This document shows positions 16,043-24,742 of a stretch of 64,000 nucleotides of DNA, piece after piece. The DNA is from Rhodospirillum sp047263945 (lineage in GTDB: Bacteria > Pseudomonadota > Alphaproteobacteria > Rhodospirillales > Rhodospirillaceae), in the NCBI RefSeq assembly GCF_047263945.1, contig NZ_JBLAVB010000003.1:248001-312000 (forward strand). Direction: 5' to 3'. A program made the translations under genes and the position numbers. Below the pieces are notes generated by a model. That model saw only the letters and a list, made by a program, of their open reading frames with translations. It was not told the DNA's origin and did no database searches. The number at the start of each line of letters is the position of its first letter. Within the stretch, counting starts at the first letter, position 1.

Positions 16043-17881
16043 TTAGGCAACTACGTTAAGATGCCTGGACCCGCAAGCTATGCAGTTAGTGGAAGTCCAG
16101 GGCCGATCAATCGTCCGGACACCTTCTTCAACTTCGCCAAAAGCAGAGCGCCAGCCATCGGTCAGCCGCCCGCCAAGTGACGCGATACGACGAGACGACG
16201 AGACGAATGCTCGACTGAAAGATTGCGCAGGCGGATCGAGGAGACAGTCTAGCGCGACTTCGGCGATCATCGCATTCACGTAGGCAAGCTCCACCGGCCC
16301 ATAGGGTTGATAATGCGCGCCGCAGGCTGGCTCTTCCTGAGCGATGTCACCGCCATCTGGCCACTCCACAGCCACGAGTTCTGGCGCGCCGGTGCGCCCG
16401 ATGTGGCATTGGAGACAGCCCCCCCTCTGGCCGATGGCGACCGCGTGACCAGCGCAAGCATGCGCCTCGGTCCACCCGTATACAACGGGACGTTTGCGCC
16501 CGTGCCGAATATGCCAGCGATTGAGCGCGCTTTCGGCGACCCAGTTTCCGGTCGCAGCGACGATCATATCGGCCACTTCGAACAGGTCCTGATCGTACGC
16601 CATCAACTGCTGTAGGCCATAAGCGCGATGTTCGACACTTAAATGCGGAAAGTCGGCCTGCAGCCGTTCGGCCAAGGCTTCGGCCTTGTTGTGCTGCACG
16701 GCTGTGGCGCCAAGCGGATGACGGCCGACGTTGGGCCAGGTCAATAGCTCGGGATCAATCAGGATGAGACGACCGACGCCAGCTTGGGCGAGCGCGCAGG
16801 CGACTGGTGCCCCGACCGAACCGCAGCCGATCACCACGACCGTTGTGTCGAGCAGCCGACGTGTACGGGCATCCTTACCGCGCCCATGCACCCAGTTGGC
16901 ATCGGCGCGCTGCACCTGAGTCCTGACGACCGGAAGCGCGCCGAAAAAGCGACCGAGCAGCAGCGGCTCTGGGGTATGGCCAGGCCGGAATCCTATGGAG
17001 AGCGGTTCGTCGGGCGCGCGCGGCCGGCCCTTGCGCCGCTTCGGGTTAAATGCTTTCACCCCTATCAACGCGGCACCACCGCGTCCGAAAGCGCCGAGCA
17101 GCGCCAGCACCTCGTCCGGCTCACCTTTCGTCGCTAGCTCCAATGCCGTTAGCGCTTCGCGATCGATCCGCGCTGCCAAATGATACAGGTCGGCCGCCGT
17201 CTCCGGATATTCAGCAGGAAGCAACGGTGCGTCGAGCCACAGGAACACGGCCGCTTCCGTCTTCACCGGAGTCTTGTCGCAAAAGCGGTGACGCACCCAT
17301 TTCGCAATCGCTTCCTCGTCCTCCCCGACAACCTCGAGGCCCTTGCCGCGCCACACTCGCACCATGCGCGAAGGCGGTTCCGGTGCGATGAGGCTGAATA
17401 GGTTTTCGCCTTGCGAATGCACTCGGTAACCCCAGTAGGTGACAAATTCCTCGCGGAAGTCACGCTCGATGATGGTGCCCTCCAGTAGCTCTTCGACCAG
17501 CCGGACTGAACGGTTTAATAAATTCATCGCGACCTCTGAGGGGTCATCGGGATCCCACTCGGCTAGGTTCGGTAGCAGGCACAGGATGCCATCGCTCTCG
17601 ACGTGCGGCCAAGTCATAGGTTCTGGATGGTCGACCAGCGCGGTCCTGACAGGCGTCGCCGGAAACTGCGCGCCGACCACAAGGTCGATTCGTCGGCTTA
17701 CTCCGTCAGAAAACACCACGCTGATCCGCCAGGCGGCGACGATCCAGTCACGACCGGGATAGTCGCTGGAGATCGTCGCTTGGTCGAGGCGTTCGGGCAA
17801 CTGCCCCGCCCGCTCACGTAGAGTCGCTTCGAGCTGGAGCGTTGCCCGTTGCCAATCGAGCGTGAGACCCGCCTTAGGCAT
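16043..17881 (-). CDS. cap2: Cap2: E2-E1 fusion of type II CBASS
   Basis: A 612-residue protein. An N-terminal E2-like domain has its likely catalytic Cys at about residue 101 (ESDGILCLLPN). A C-terminal ThiF/E1 domain has the nucleotide loop VVVIGCGSVGAPVACALAQ at about 350 and the adenylation Arg/Asp region LIDPELLTWPNVGRH. The candidate E1 catalytic Cys is in EEPACGAHYQPYG, with CxxC pairs (CLQC, CIAC) that suggest a zinc site. In type II CBASS, Cap2 conjugates the C-terminus of the CD-NTase to targets and primes it for signalling. The ATG at 17881 overlaps the CD-NTase stop. No Cap3 (JAB protease) gene follows, which is unusual for an E1-containing system. Confidence 0.88.
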   Translation of the reverse strand: MPKAGLTLDWQRATLQLEATLRERAGQLPERLDQATISSDYPGRDWIVAAWRISVVFSDGVSRRIDLVVGAQFPATPVRTALVDHPEPMTWPHVESDGILCLLPNLAEWDPDDPSEVAMNLLNRSVRLVEELLEGTIIERDFREEFVTYWGYRVHSQGENLFSLIAPEPPSRMVRVWRGKGLEVVGEDEEAIAKWVRHRFCDKTPVKTEAAVFLWLDAPLLPAEYPETAADLYHLAARIDREALTALELATKGEPDEVLALLGAFGRGGAALIGVKAFNPKRRKGRPRAPDEPLSIGFRPGHTPEPLLLGRFFGALPVVRTQVQRADANWVHGRGKDARTRRLLDTTVVVIGCGSVGAPVACALAQAGVGRLILIDPELLTWPNVGRHPLGATAVQHNKAEALAERLQADFPHLSVEHRAYGLQQLMAYDQDLFEVADMIVAATGNWVAESALNRWHIRHGRKRPVVYGWTEAHACAGHAVAIGQRGGCLQCHIGRTGAPELVAVEWPDGGDIAQEEPACGAHYQPYGPVELAYVNAMIAEVALDCLLDPPAQSFSRAFVSSSRRIASLGGRLTDGWRSAFGEVEEGVRTIDRPWTSTNCIACGSRHLNVVA

Positions 17882-18920
17882 GGCGGCCACCGCCGGCGCT
17901 GCTGACTGCGCTGGCCGCCGCCGCCGTTGTGCTCAGCAGGGTGGCGGAACTGATGATGGCGGGAGCAGCCACGGACGCGCGCTGCTCCTCCTCCAAGCGC
18001 TCGCTGAAGAAGGTGGTGGCGAACACCTTGTCCCAGCACTTAAGTGCTTTCTCGCGCGTGCAGTCGGCATCGAACAGAGGTTCGAGCGTGTCGATCGCTT
18101 CGGTCAGTTTCTCGCGAAAACAGCGCGCCTTGGCATCGTCGGACCCGTTGGTGATGGTGTCGCCCGGCGTCACCGGGTGGGCGACGACGAGATTCCAGTT
18201 CAGCCGATCACGGATGGCAACCATAGTGTCGTACAGCGCGCGATCCTCGCGGTCGTTCGCGCGAAACTTCTCGGTCGTCAGAATCGAGATGCCAAAGCCG
18301 CTAAGGATCGAGCCACGCCAGCTATAGCGGCTGCGGGCGTATTTCTTCAGGTCGCGATTGATGCGGCGCAGCTGGATGCCGTCGGCTGATGCTGCGCGTT
18401 GGTCCTCGTACCAGTCCGACACGTCGCGGGCGTCAGACCGCTTCCAGCCGCTGCTAGCCGCCAGCTCGTAATGCACCTCCTCGCCGAAGACGGTGTCAGT
18501 GACGACGCGGCGGTAGACCGGCAGATCGACGTGGTAACCCTTCTCATAGAAGACGCGCACGCAGTTCGATCGCACTTCAGGCGCACGCTTGAACTTGCCG
18601 TCATCGACCGCGTCGCGCACCATCCAGCGCGCCTGTAGTGACGTCATCTCGGCCCCGCGATCGCCGACCAGATCCTTCTTGTGGAAATAGACCCCGTCGT
18701 CGATGTCATAGTCATTGTCTGGGTCGCGGCACATTGTCTTCATGGCATAGCTCCCCTGTTTGACGAACTCGATCGGCTTGGGCTTGCCGGCCTTCTCCGA
18801 TCCGTTCCGCAGCCGCGTCCGGTTGGAGTTGCGTCGGTCGCGCATTGCATCCTGCTCGCTCTTGGGCAGGGTTACATCCTGGTCGTGGTAAGCACGAATA
18901 TCTTTGGCGCAGTCGAACAT
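17874..18920 (-). CDS. CD-NTase (DncV-like cyclic oligonucleotide synthase)
   Basis: A 348-residue nucleotidyltransferase of the CD-NTase family. The catalytic GS motif is QGSYAMKT (about residues 55-62), metal-binding acidic residues lie in DYDIDDGVYF (D72/D74), and the third Asp is in YHVDLPVYRR (about 131). The DIDDG pattern resembles DncV, suggesting a cyclic dinucleotide such as cGAMP, but product identity cannot be read from sequence. The C-terminus is a flexible Ala/Ser-rich tail ending GGGRHA, the part expected to enter the Cap2 active site. It lies between capV and cap2 in one minus-strand operon. Confidence 0.9.
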   Translation of the reverse strand: MFDCAKDIRAYHDQDVTLPKSEQDAMRDRRNSNRTRLRNGSEKAGKPKPIEFVKQGSYAMKTMCRDPDNDYDIDDGVYFHKKDLVGDRGAEMTSLQARWMVRDAVDDGKFKRAPEVRSNCVRVFYEKGYHVDLPVYRRVVTDTVFGEEVHYELAASSGWKRSDARDVSDWYEDQRAASADGIQLRRINRDLKKYARSRYSWRGSILSGFGISILTTEKFRANDREDRALYDTMVAIRDRLNWNLVVAHPVTPGDTITNGSDDAKARCFREKLTEAIDTLEPLFDADCTREKALKCWDKVFATTFFSERLEEEQRASVAAPAIISSATLLSTTAAAASAVSSAGGGRHA

Positions 18921-18923
18921 CAC

Positions 18924-20072
18924 CTATCCTTTCTGTATGTCGGTGGAAACAGGACGCCAGACTGCGCCGGTGGCCGGCATCGCCGGTAGGTCGAGCATTA
19001 GTTGGCGAATCATTCGCCCGTCGGCGCTGTTGGAATCATCGCAAGCACTCTTGGTCAGATCGGCATCGCTGTGCGCCTGACTGACAAGCCGATCCATCGC
19101 CTCTGGCCGGGTGTCATCGAGGGCGAGGTACGGCATCATACTTGCCGGCACCGGCTTGTTAGGAAAGCGCACGCGCCGGATCGAGCGACCGCAGTTGCTG
19201 AGAGCGTTCGTCAAAAGCCTCGCCATGTGATCGAAGGCAAACTCCTGCGCGGAGATGCTAAGAGGCGCGACGTCAGCGCCGAGCGACCAGTCGAGCATAG
19301 AGCGGTGCGCGCTATCTGCGTCGAGGTGATCACCCTCTGGGCGCGGACATGTTCCGAGTGAGTAGATTTCGATCGGACGCTCGGGCGGTGCCACCGTCAG
19401 CGCGTCGACGAGCCCGACCATAATCGGATTATTGGCCCAAAGCCCCCCATCTGCGAACACCTGCTTGGGTCCACCTGGAGCGTTCGGGTCGTCGATGGCG
19501 GCGAGCGAGCGGTAGATTGGCGCGGCGCTCGTCGCCATACAAACGTCCACCAGTGGATAGTGATCGTCGCGTACCCCGCTCTTGGGAGTCTTTTTAAAGA
19601 CCCAAGCGCGGTGCTCGCTCATCAGCACCGTCGGGATTGCGAGCGAGATGCCGCGACCTTCGAACACATCGATCATAGTTATGTCGTGGAGCACATCTCG
19701 TAGCGCCTCACGCAGCGCCTTATCGCCCTCGCGCACGAAACGGCTACCTTGGCTCGCTCGATAGATCGCACTACGTTTCCCTGTGATCCGATGTGGGAAG
19801 ATCTTAGGGCCGTGCTCGCGGTAAAGAGACAGCACTTCGGTCATCGGTCGTCCAACTGCCAGCGCGCAGCCGACAATTGCGCCAGTGCTGGTCCCGGTAA
19901 TCAAGTCGAATCCGCGTCCCAGATCGAGGGCCGATTCGCCCCGAATACGCGCGAATTGATCAGTCAGCCGCGCGAGAAACGCGGCCGTATAGATGCCTCG
20001 CATCCCTCCGCCGTCCAGGCTGAGCACTCTGTATGGCCGCTCAACGCCCTGATCTTTCTCACCTTCCGTCAT
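18924..20072 (-). CDS. capV: CapV: patatin-like phospholipase effector of CBASS
   Basis: A 382-residue patatin-fold lipase. It has the oxyanion glycine loop LSLDGGGMRGIY (about residues 17-28), the nucleophile elbow GTSTG (Ser at about 62) and the catalytic Asp in FADGGLWANNP (about 205-215). In CBASS such enzymes are activated by the CD-NTase product and degrade the membrane, killing the infected cell. It is the first gene of the operon, directly upstream of the CD-NTase, and is divergent from the CapH/CapP-like pair. Confidence 0.9.
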   Translation of the reverse strand: MTEGEKDQGVERPYRVLSLDGGGMRGIYTAAFLARLTDQFARIRGESALDLGRGFDLITGTSTGAIVGCALAVGRPMTEVLSLYREHGPKIFPHRITGKRSAIYRASQGSRFVREGDKALREALRDVLHDITMIDVFEGRGISLAIPTVLMSEHRAWVFKKTPKSGVRDDHYPLVDVCMATSAAPIYRSLAAIDDPNAPGGPKQVFADGGLWANNPIMVGLVDALTVAPPERPIEIYSLGTCPRPEGDHLDADSAHRSMLDWSLGADVAPLSISAQEFAFDHMARLLTNALSNCGRSIRRVRFPNKPVPASMMPYLALDDTRPEAMDRLVSQAHSDADLTKSACDDSNSADGRMIRQLMLDLPAMPATGAVWRPVSTDIQKG

Positions 20073-20176
20073 CTATCCGAAGCTTCCTCTTTACCGACTC
20101 GTTGCTGGGTGTTGCGCCCTAATGCAATCGATTCCCGAAGTGGCTCACGATGTCAAGCATTAATCACACGTAGATG

Positions 20177-20234
20177 TTTGCAATAAGCACTAATTGTTTG
20201 CGAGGTTGACATTGCAAAGAATGTGGCGCAAACA
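20177..20234. promoter_or_regulatory. Divergent promoter/operator region between capV and the capH-like gene
   Basis: Four half-sites are evenly spread: TTTGC at 20177 and 20197 on one strand, GCAAA at 20214 and 20228 on the other. They form two interleaved 8-bp inverted repeats, TTTGCAAT/ATTGCAAA (20177-20184, 20211-20218) and TGTTTGCG/CGCAAACA (20195-20202, 20227-20234). A TTGACA at 20206-20211 is a candidate -35 for the rightward genes. This is a likely binding region for the XRE protein encoded at 20241. Confidence 0.6.
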
Positions 20235-20240
20235 TGATTC

Positions 20241-20600
20241 ATGGCAGACGAAACACTCTACAAAGCTTTTGGTAGTGCGATCTCAACCCGCAGGAAAGCA
20301 CTCGGCCTCACGCAGGCGGAACTGGCGGGCAAGGTGAAGATGTCGCGTGCCTCGATCGCAAATATTGAGAGTGGCAGGCAGAACATTCTTTTGCATCACG
20401 TTTATGCGCTTGCTGCGGCACTGGATTTCACCAAGGTGGGAGAGCTCCTGCCGCCGATACCGCAGAAGTCATTGGGAGAGGGCCTAAAAATGATGCTTTC
20501 CAACCAGGAACTATCGAAGCAGACACTATCGCAACATGCGGAAGCTCAAGTCGCCGACCTGATCACAACCGCATTGCAGCCGCGACGTGGTAAGGCCTGA
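20241..20600 (+). CDS. XRE regulator, CapH-like CBASS repressor
   Basis: A 119-residue protein with a clear XRE helix-turn-helix (residues ~8-65: FGSAISTRRKALGLTQAELA, then SRASIANIESGRQN) and a C-terminal ~45-residue segment. It is encoded divergently from capV and directly upstream of an ImmA/IrrE-family protease. This is the arrangement described for CapH/CapP, in which CapH represses CBASS and is cut by CapP when single-stranded DNA accumulates. The size and the linker after the HTH fit CapH. Assignment rests on domain and context, not on close identity. Confidence 0.75.
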   Translation: MADETLYKAFGSAISTRRKALGLTQAELAGKVKMSRASIANIESGRQNILLHHVYALAAALDFTKVGELLPPIPQKSLGEGLKMMLSNQELSKQTLSQHAEAQVADLITTALQPRRGKA

Positions 20601-20602
20601 TC

Positions 20603-21124
20603 ATGGCTGATGCAGATCCTGATCGAGCGCGCGCATCTGCCCGTTCCATTCTGCTGGAGTATGGCGTATCGGCGCCACCGGTCCCTGTTGAGCGAATAAT
20701 AAAGTCGAGAAAGATCGTCCTTCAGTACGCGCCCCTTGACGAAGACCTCTCAGGGATGGCCTACATTAAGGACGGCATAGGAATCATCGGTGTGAATGCG
20801 CTTCACCACCCAAACCGACAGCGGTTCTCGGCCGCCCACGAGCTCGCTCATCACATACTGCACGCTCCTGCCATCAGCCAAGCCGTGCACGTGGATAAGG
20901 GGATCCGCGTTCTGTTCCGCGACGATGTCTCAGCGCTCGGCACCGAGCCGATGGAAATCGAAGCCAATGCCTTCGCCTCGGAGCTTCTGATCCCCGGCAA
21001 TCTCTTGGCCACGGCTTTGGAGGGCGGAGGCGTTGACCTTGAGGACGAGGCAGCGATTGAAACCCTAGCGCGTCGGTTCAGAGTCAGTCCAGCCGCAATG
21101 CGTTTCCGACTGACCCGGTGGTAA
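20603..21124 (+). CDS. ImmA/IrrE-family metallopeptidase, CapP-like
   Basis: A 173-residue zinc peptidase. The HExxH motif is in FSAAHELAHHIL (His79, Glu80, His83), with the third ligand expected in EIEANAFASELLIP, which is typical of COG2856/ImmA proteins. It starts 2 bases after the XRE gene stop, so the two are made together. In CapH/CapP-controlled CBASS the protease is activated by single-stranded DNA and cleaves the repressor. The C-terminal domain (LARRFRVSPAAMRFRL) is HTH-like. Confidence 0.8.
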   Translation: MADADPDRARASARSILLEYGVSAPPVPVERIIKSRKIVLQYAPLDEDLSGMAYIKDGIGIIGVNALHHPNRQRFSAAHELAHHILHAPAISQAVHVDKGIRVLFRDDVSALGTEPMEIEANAFASELLIPGNLLATALEGGGVDLEDEAAIETLARRFRVSPAAMRFRLTRW

Positions 21125-21130
21125 CGCCCC

Positions 21131-22537
21131 ATGAGCTTCGTCTTCTTCGATACCGAAACGACAGGGCTCAAGCACGGCTTCGATCAGATTATCCATTTTG
21201 CGGCTGTTCGCACCGACACGGATTTGAACGAGGTGGCGCGCTTCGAAGCTCGCTCGCGTCTACAGCCTCATGTGCTTCCCCACCCCTCGGCACTACGCAC
21301 TAACGGACTGCCGATTGAACGACTGACCGACGCTAACCTGCCGTCGCACTACGCGATGGTAGGAGAAATTCGTCGGATGCTGATTTCCTGGAGTCCATCT
21401 ATCTTTGTCGGCTTCAACTCCATTCGCTTCGACGAAGAGATGCTGCGCCATGCACTCTTCCAAAGCCTGTATCCGGCTTATCTTACGAGCAACCACCACA
21501 ACTGCCGTGCTGACGCACTCGGTTTGGTGATGGCTGCTGATGCCGTATCGCCCGCACAGCTAGTCGTTCCGATCGGAGAGGAAGGGCGGCGGACATTCCG
21601 TTTGCAACATCTGGCGGTCGCGAATGGCGTGGCCCATGCCCATGCGCATGACGCCATGTCTGATGTGCTTGCGACGATTGAGCTATGCCGATTGGTTTTT
21701 CAGCGCTCTCCAGATCTGTGGCAGCGTTTCGTTCGTTTCTCGAACAAGGCGACCGTTGCGGATTTCGTTGATGCGGAAGATGGCTTCGTGCTGACCGAGT
21801 TCTTCGGCGGGCAGGCTTATCACACTCCGGTCGTCTGTATTGGTGTCGATCCTGACCAAGCTAACGGCCGGATTTGCCTTAGCCTCAATCAGGACATCGG
21901 CGAGCTTGCTGGAATGAATGACGCCGAGCTGCAGGCTTATATGGCGCAGAAGCCAAGTCCGGTCCGTCGCTTAAGGGTCAATGCCGCACCAACGCTGACC
22001 GCTTTCTTCGACGCTCCAGAACATATGTTGGACAGCGGTTCGATAGACGAGATCGAAGACCGCGCCCGTCGCGTGAAAGCCAACTCGGATCTGCGTACGC
22101 GGCTTGTAGCCGCGTACATCGCCACGTGTGAGCCATATCCACTTTCGCCTCATATTGAGGAGCGAATCTATAACGGCTTCCCAGGACCGGATGACGATGT
22201 GCGTACGAACGCGTTTCACCGCGCCTCGTGGCCAGATCGACTCGCCATCGTGCAAAGCTTCGAGGATGAGCGCCTGCAGTGGTTTGGCTTGCGCCTGATG
22301 TACTTCGAAGCCCGCGAAATTCTTCCCGCGACCATAAAGGCCGAGATCGAGCATCGCTTGGCGGCCCAACTGTCGGGAGATGGCTCCGGCTGTCTTACAT
22401 ACGGACAGGCTTTGGCCGAAACCGACAAGTTGATTGGTGAAGGAGCCGATAACGACGGTCTTCTCTCTCGATACCGCATTTATTTGCAAGATCGCAGCGC
22501 GCGGGCAGCGGCGTTAAGGGCCCAGATGGCCGTTTGA
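21131..22537 (+). CDS. ExoI-like DEDD exonuclease (third gene of the capH-capP operon)
   Basis: A 468-residue protein with a DEDDh exonuclease domain: FFDTETTGL at the N-terminus (Exo I acidic pair), FNSIRFDEEMLRHAL (Exo II) and HAHAHDAMSDVLATIEL (Exo III His/Asp). Its length and an ExoI-type C-terminal half (YNGFPGPDDD, then RLAIVQSFEDERLQWFGLRL) match exodeoxyribonuclease I (SbcB), a 3'-5' single-strand nuclease. It follows the CapP-like gene by 6 bases on the same strand. A chromosomal-type nuclease inside a CBASS regulatory operon is unexpected; it might remove the single-stranded DNA that triggers CapP, or act as an extra effector. Confidence 0.82.
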   Translation: MSFVFFDTETTGLKHGFDQIIHFAAVRTDTDLNEVARFEARSRLQPHVLPHPSALRTNGLPIERLTDANLPSHYAMVGEIRRMLISWSPSIFVGFNSIRFDEEMLRHALFQSLYPAYLTSNHHNCRADALGLVMAADAVSPAQLVVPIGEEGRRTFRLQHLAVANGVAHAHAHDAMSDVLATIELCRLVFQRSPDLWQRFVRFSNKATVADFVDAEDGFVLTEFFGGQAYHTPVVCIGVDPDQANGRICLSLNQDIGELAGMNDAELQAYMAQKPSPVRRLRVNAAPTLTAFFDAPEHMLDSGSIDEIEDRARRVKANSDLRTRLVAAYIATCEPYPLSPHIEERIYNGFPGPDDDVRTNAFHRASWPDRLAIVQSFEDERLQWFGLRLMYFEAREILPATIKAEIEHRLAAQLSGDGSGCLTYGQALAETDKLIGEGADNDGLLSRYRIYLQDRSARAAALRAQMAV

Positions 22538-22752
22538 ACTGCATCTATATCGAACTTTTGCGCACCTGTTGACCGTGTAACAACCATGATGTGGCCGGGA
22601 GCCGTCGTTTAGATCAATCCCTTTTCAGCGCCCACGATCCGATCCTCGGCCCCGCAAGCGGACCAACTGAAGACGGCCAGATTCCAGTCATTCACTGTTC
22701 CCGATCAAAACTTCAAGACGCAGCTATTCGTCGAATGAAAGACCTTCGATCT

Positions 22753-24036
22753 CTATCCGTCAAAGGCATACTTGTTTAGGAACTGTCGTTCCCAAAGAAA
22801 CGCCCGATCAACAGCGCTGAGTTCGGCTTCATCGCAAATTTCGTTCCACGTTGCCCGGACACCATCCACCTGGGCGCCTATGATAGTGCGTGCGTCGTCA
22901 TCATGGAGCAAGAAGGCGGACGCTGCCGCGCGGCAGGTTTCCAAGCGGCTGCGACGGTCGTCCTCCCCGATCAGCATGGCCTGATTGGCCTCGCGACCGG
23001 TGCGCGGCTGGGGGCAGATGTCGTAGGCGGGTGTAAGCGCCAGGGACTCGCCATCCCAGAAGGCCGCGTGATTGCGGGCATGATCGTCGGTGTTGCCCGA
23101 GAGCACGTTGAACACCATACGCCCGAACAATTCCCTCAGCGTTTCCTTCGGCTCGGTAAAACGCGCGCGGATGATGTCGGCAAGATCGCGATAGCTGGCA
23201 TATCGCGCCTGCATTTCGGACAGGCCGAACATGGTCAGCGCCGAGACCATCGCGCGCCGAGACCATCCTTTTTCCGTACGCGTGCGATCAAAGCGCTTGA
23301 CCAGCAGCACGTCCTTGCCATTGGCCTTGACGAGCCTGACAGGCGCGACGTCGAGCCCCGCTGCCACATCGGCCAGCCGCATCGCCACGTATTCCGCTTT
23401 GACAATGGCATAGGTGTCATTCGTCGCCGAGAATTTGGCGATGAACTTGTCCTCGCCATCGGTGATCAACGCCTTTGGTCGGGCACCGCCGATGGAACTG
23501 CCATGAAACAGAGCCTTGTCGAGTGCTGGTGGAATGGGCTCGCCCCGGTCGACACGCTCGGCCGCTTCCCGCAACTCTTCAAGCGTTGCATTTTCAGCTT
23601 CACGAGGCTCATAGCGATCCGGCGACGCCTGAAAATCCAGGGCACCTATGCGGTCGGAGCCAGAATTCAGCATGTAGGTCAACTCATCGAATTCGACCGC
23701 TTGCACGTCAGCCCCCTTCAGCCCCGTCAGCCGGTTGATGATAACCCTTCGCCCCCAGGCATCCGGCGATCCGTCGCGCAAGGCGCCGGCCATGTCGAGC
23801 GGCGCCTGCGGAACAAGCGCGCCGCGCTGCAATGGTAATTCCGGCAGATAGATCGGGATGGCGTCGGAACGTTCCAGATAGGAACGACCGTAGTTGAAGA
23901 CGTGAAGGTCGCCCTCGCGGGCAAGACGTCCGGCGACGACAGGTTCCGTGCCTCCGGGCAACCAGATCCAGACATAGGCCTCACGCGGCAGCGGTCTCGA
24001 CCTTGGCCGGTCGTCTGTATTGCGCTCAGAAGTCAT
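22753..24036 (-). CDS. hipA: HipA-family Ser/Thr kinase toxin
   Basis: A 427-residue HipA protein. It has an N-terminal subdomain (VWIWLPGGTEPVVAGRL), the ATP-loop region GSSIGGARPKALI, the lysine of DKFIAKFSAT, the catalytic loop GNTDDHARNHAAFW and the metal motif LTPAYDICP. HipA kinases phosphorylate tRNA synthetases or similar targets and slow growth. The gene overlaps hipB by 11 bases, so the toxin is made after its antitoxin. No truncation is seen. Confidence 0.92.
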   Translation of the reverse strand: MTSERNTDDRPRSRPLPREAYVWIWLPGGTEPVVAGRLAREGDLHVFNYGRSYLERSDAIPIYLPELPLQRGALVPQAPLDMAGALRDGSPDAWGRRVIINRLTGLKGADVQAVEFDELTYMLNSGSDRIGALDFQASPDRYEPREAENATLEELREAAERVDRGEPIPPALDKALFHGSSIGGARPKALITDGEDKFIAKFSATNDTYAIVKAEYVAMRLADVAAGLDVAPVRLVKANGKDVLLVKRFDRTRTEKGWSRRAMVSALTMFGLSEMQARYASYRDLADIIRARFTEPKETLRELFGRMVFNVLSGNTDDHARNHAAFWDGESLALTPAYDICPQPRTGREANQAMLIGEDDRRSRLETCRAAASAFLLHDDDARTIIGAQVDGVRATWNEICDEAELSAVDRAFLWERQFLNKYAFDG

Positions 24037-24361
24037 CTTTCACCTCCGTGCGCGGGCGGCGGATAGACTGCGGCAGCAGCGCCAGCTTATCCCCGACGCG
24101 GGCAACTTGAGCAGCAAGGGCTGATGGCTCGCTGACGAATAATGGCACGCCAACCAGATGAGCCGCCTCAAACACCAAGCCGATTTCAGCTTTGGCGCTA
24201 CCCTTTTCGATCATCTGCAAGGTGCTGCGGGCAATACCGATGCGCTCAGCAAGATCGGATTCGGACATCTTGCGCTGTTTGCGGGCAAGCTTGATCTGCC
24301 CGCCCATGAGGACGAGTGCCTCCTGCGTTGCACGCGAATAGGTTCGAATGGTGGAAGCCAT
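24026..24361 (-). CDS. hipB: HipB-like XRE antitoxin
   Basis: A 111-residue protein with an XRE helix-turn-helix (LARKQRKMSESDLAERIGIA, then STLQMIEKGS) at about residues 25-70. It lies immediately upstream of and overlapping hipA, the standard antitoxin position. It should repress the operon and bind HipA. The ATG at 24361 is preferred over a TTG just upstream. Inverted repeats lie upstream at 24398-24417. Confidence 0.85.
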   Translation of the reverse strand: MASTIRTYSRATQEALVLMGGQIKLARKQRKMSESDLAERIGIARSTLQMIEKGSAKAEIGLVFEAAHLVGVPLFVSEPSALAAQVARVGDKLALLPQSIRRPRTEVKDDF

Positions 24362-24397
24362 CAATTTTGCCTCTTATGTCGGTCATGAATATTCTTC

Positions 24398-24417
24398 ATG
24401 CCTGATATAAAAGGCAT
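24398..24417 (-). promoter_or_regulatory. Candidate HipB operator
   Basis: ATGCCT and AGGCAT form a 6-bp inverted repeat with an 8-base AT-rich spacer, 37 bases upstream of hipB. A palindrome GAATATTC lies closer to the gene. AT-rich sequence between the arms can hold the -10 element of the minus-strand promoter. Confidence 0.4.
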
Positions 24418-24742
24418 ATAGCGCACAATCCTCGAATTTTCAATGAATGACCGCTATGGACGCCGCAAAATATATTTATGAAGGCTATATCGGTCATTTT
24501 TATCTATGTGCGACATTTCGCAAGGCTCAGGATCGCGATGACGAGATGCGCGAAGGCGACCATAGCTCATCCCTGATGAGGCGACCTCTAAAAACAAGAG
24601 GCACACAGGTCCGCCGTTCTCCTGTATTTGCACGCCACACCCCTACGACGACGAAAATCTGTTGAGCCTGCCCAAAATCTGGCTCTCTTAATCATCCCCG
24701 TGCCGAAAGCGCTTGTTCGCTCCCGGCAGAAATGGGGATCGG
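24418..24742. other. Gap between HipB and trbB
   Basis: No gene is supported. A 72-codon plus-strand frame at 24447 shows no domain and no ribosome site. This is the right junction of the cargo with the trb operon. The last ~40 bases before 24743 (GATCGG before the ATG) belong to the trbB leader. Confidence 0.35.

Noticed and set aside
24447..24665. A 72-codon frame between hipB and trbB
   Set aside because: No ribosome site or domain; composition is like non-coding junction DNA.
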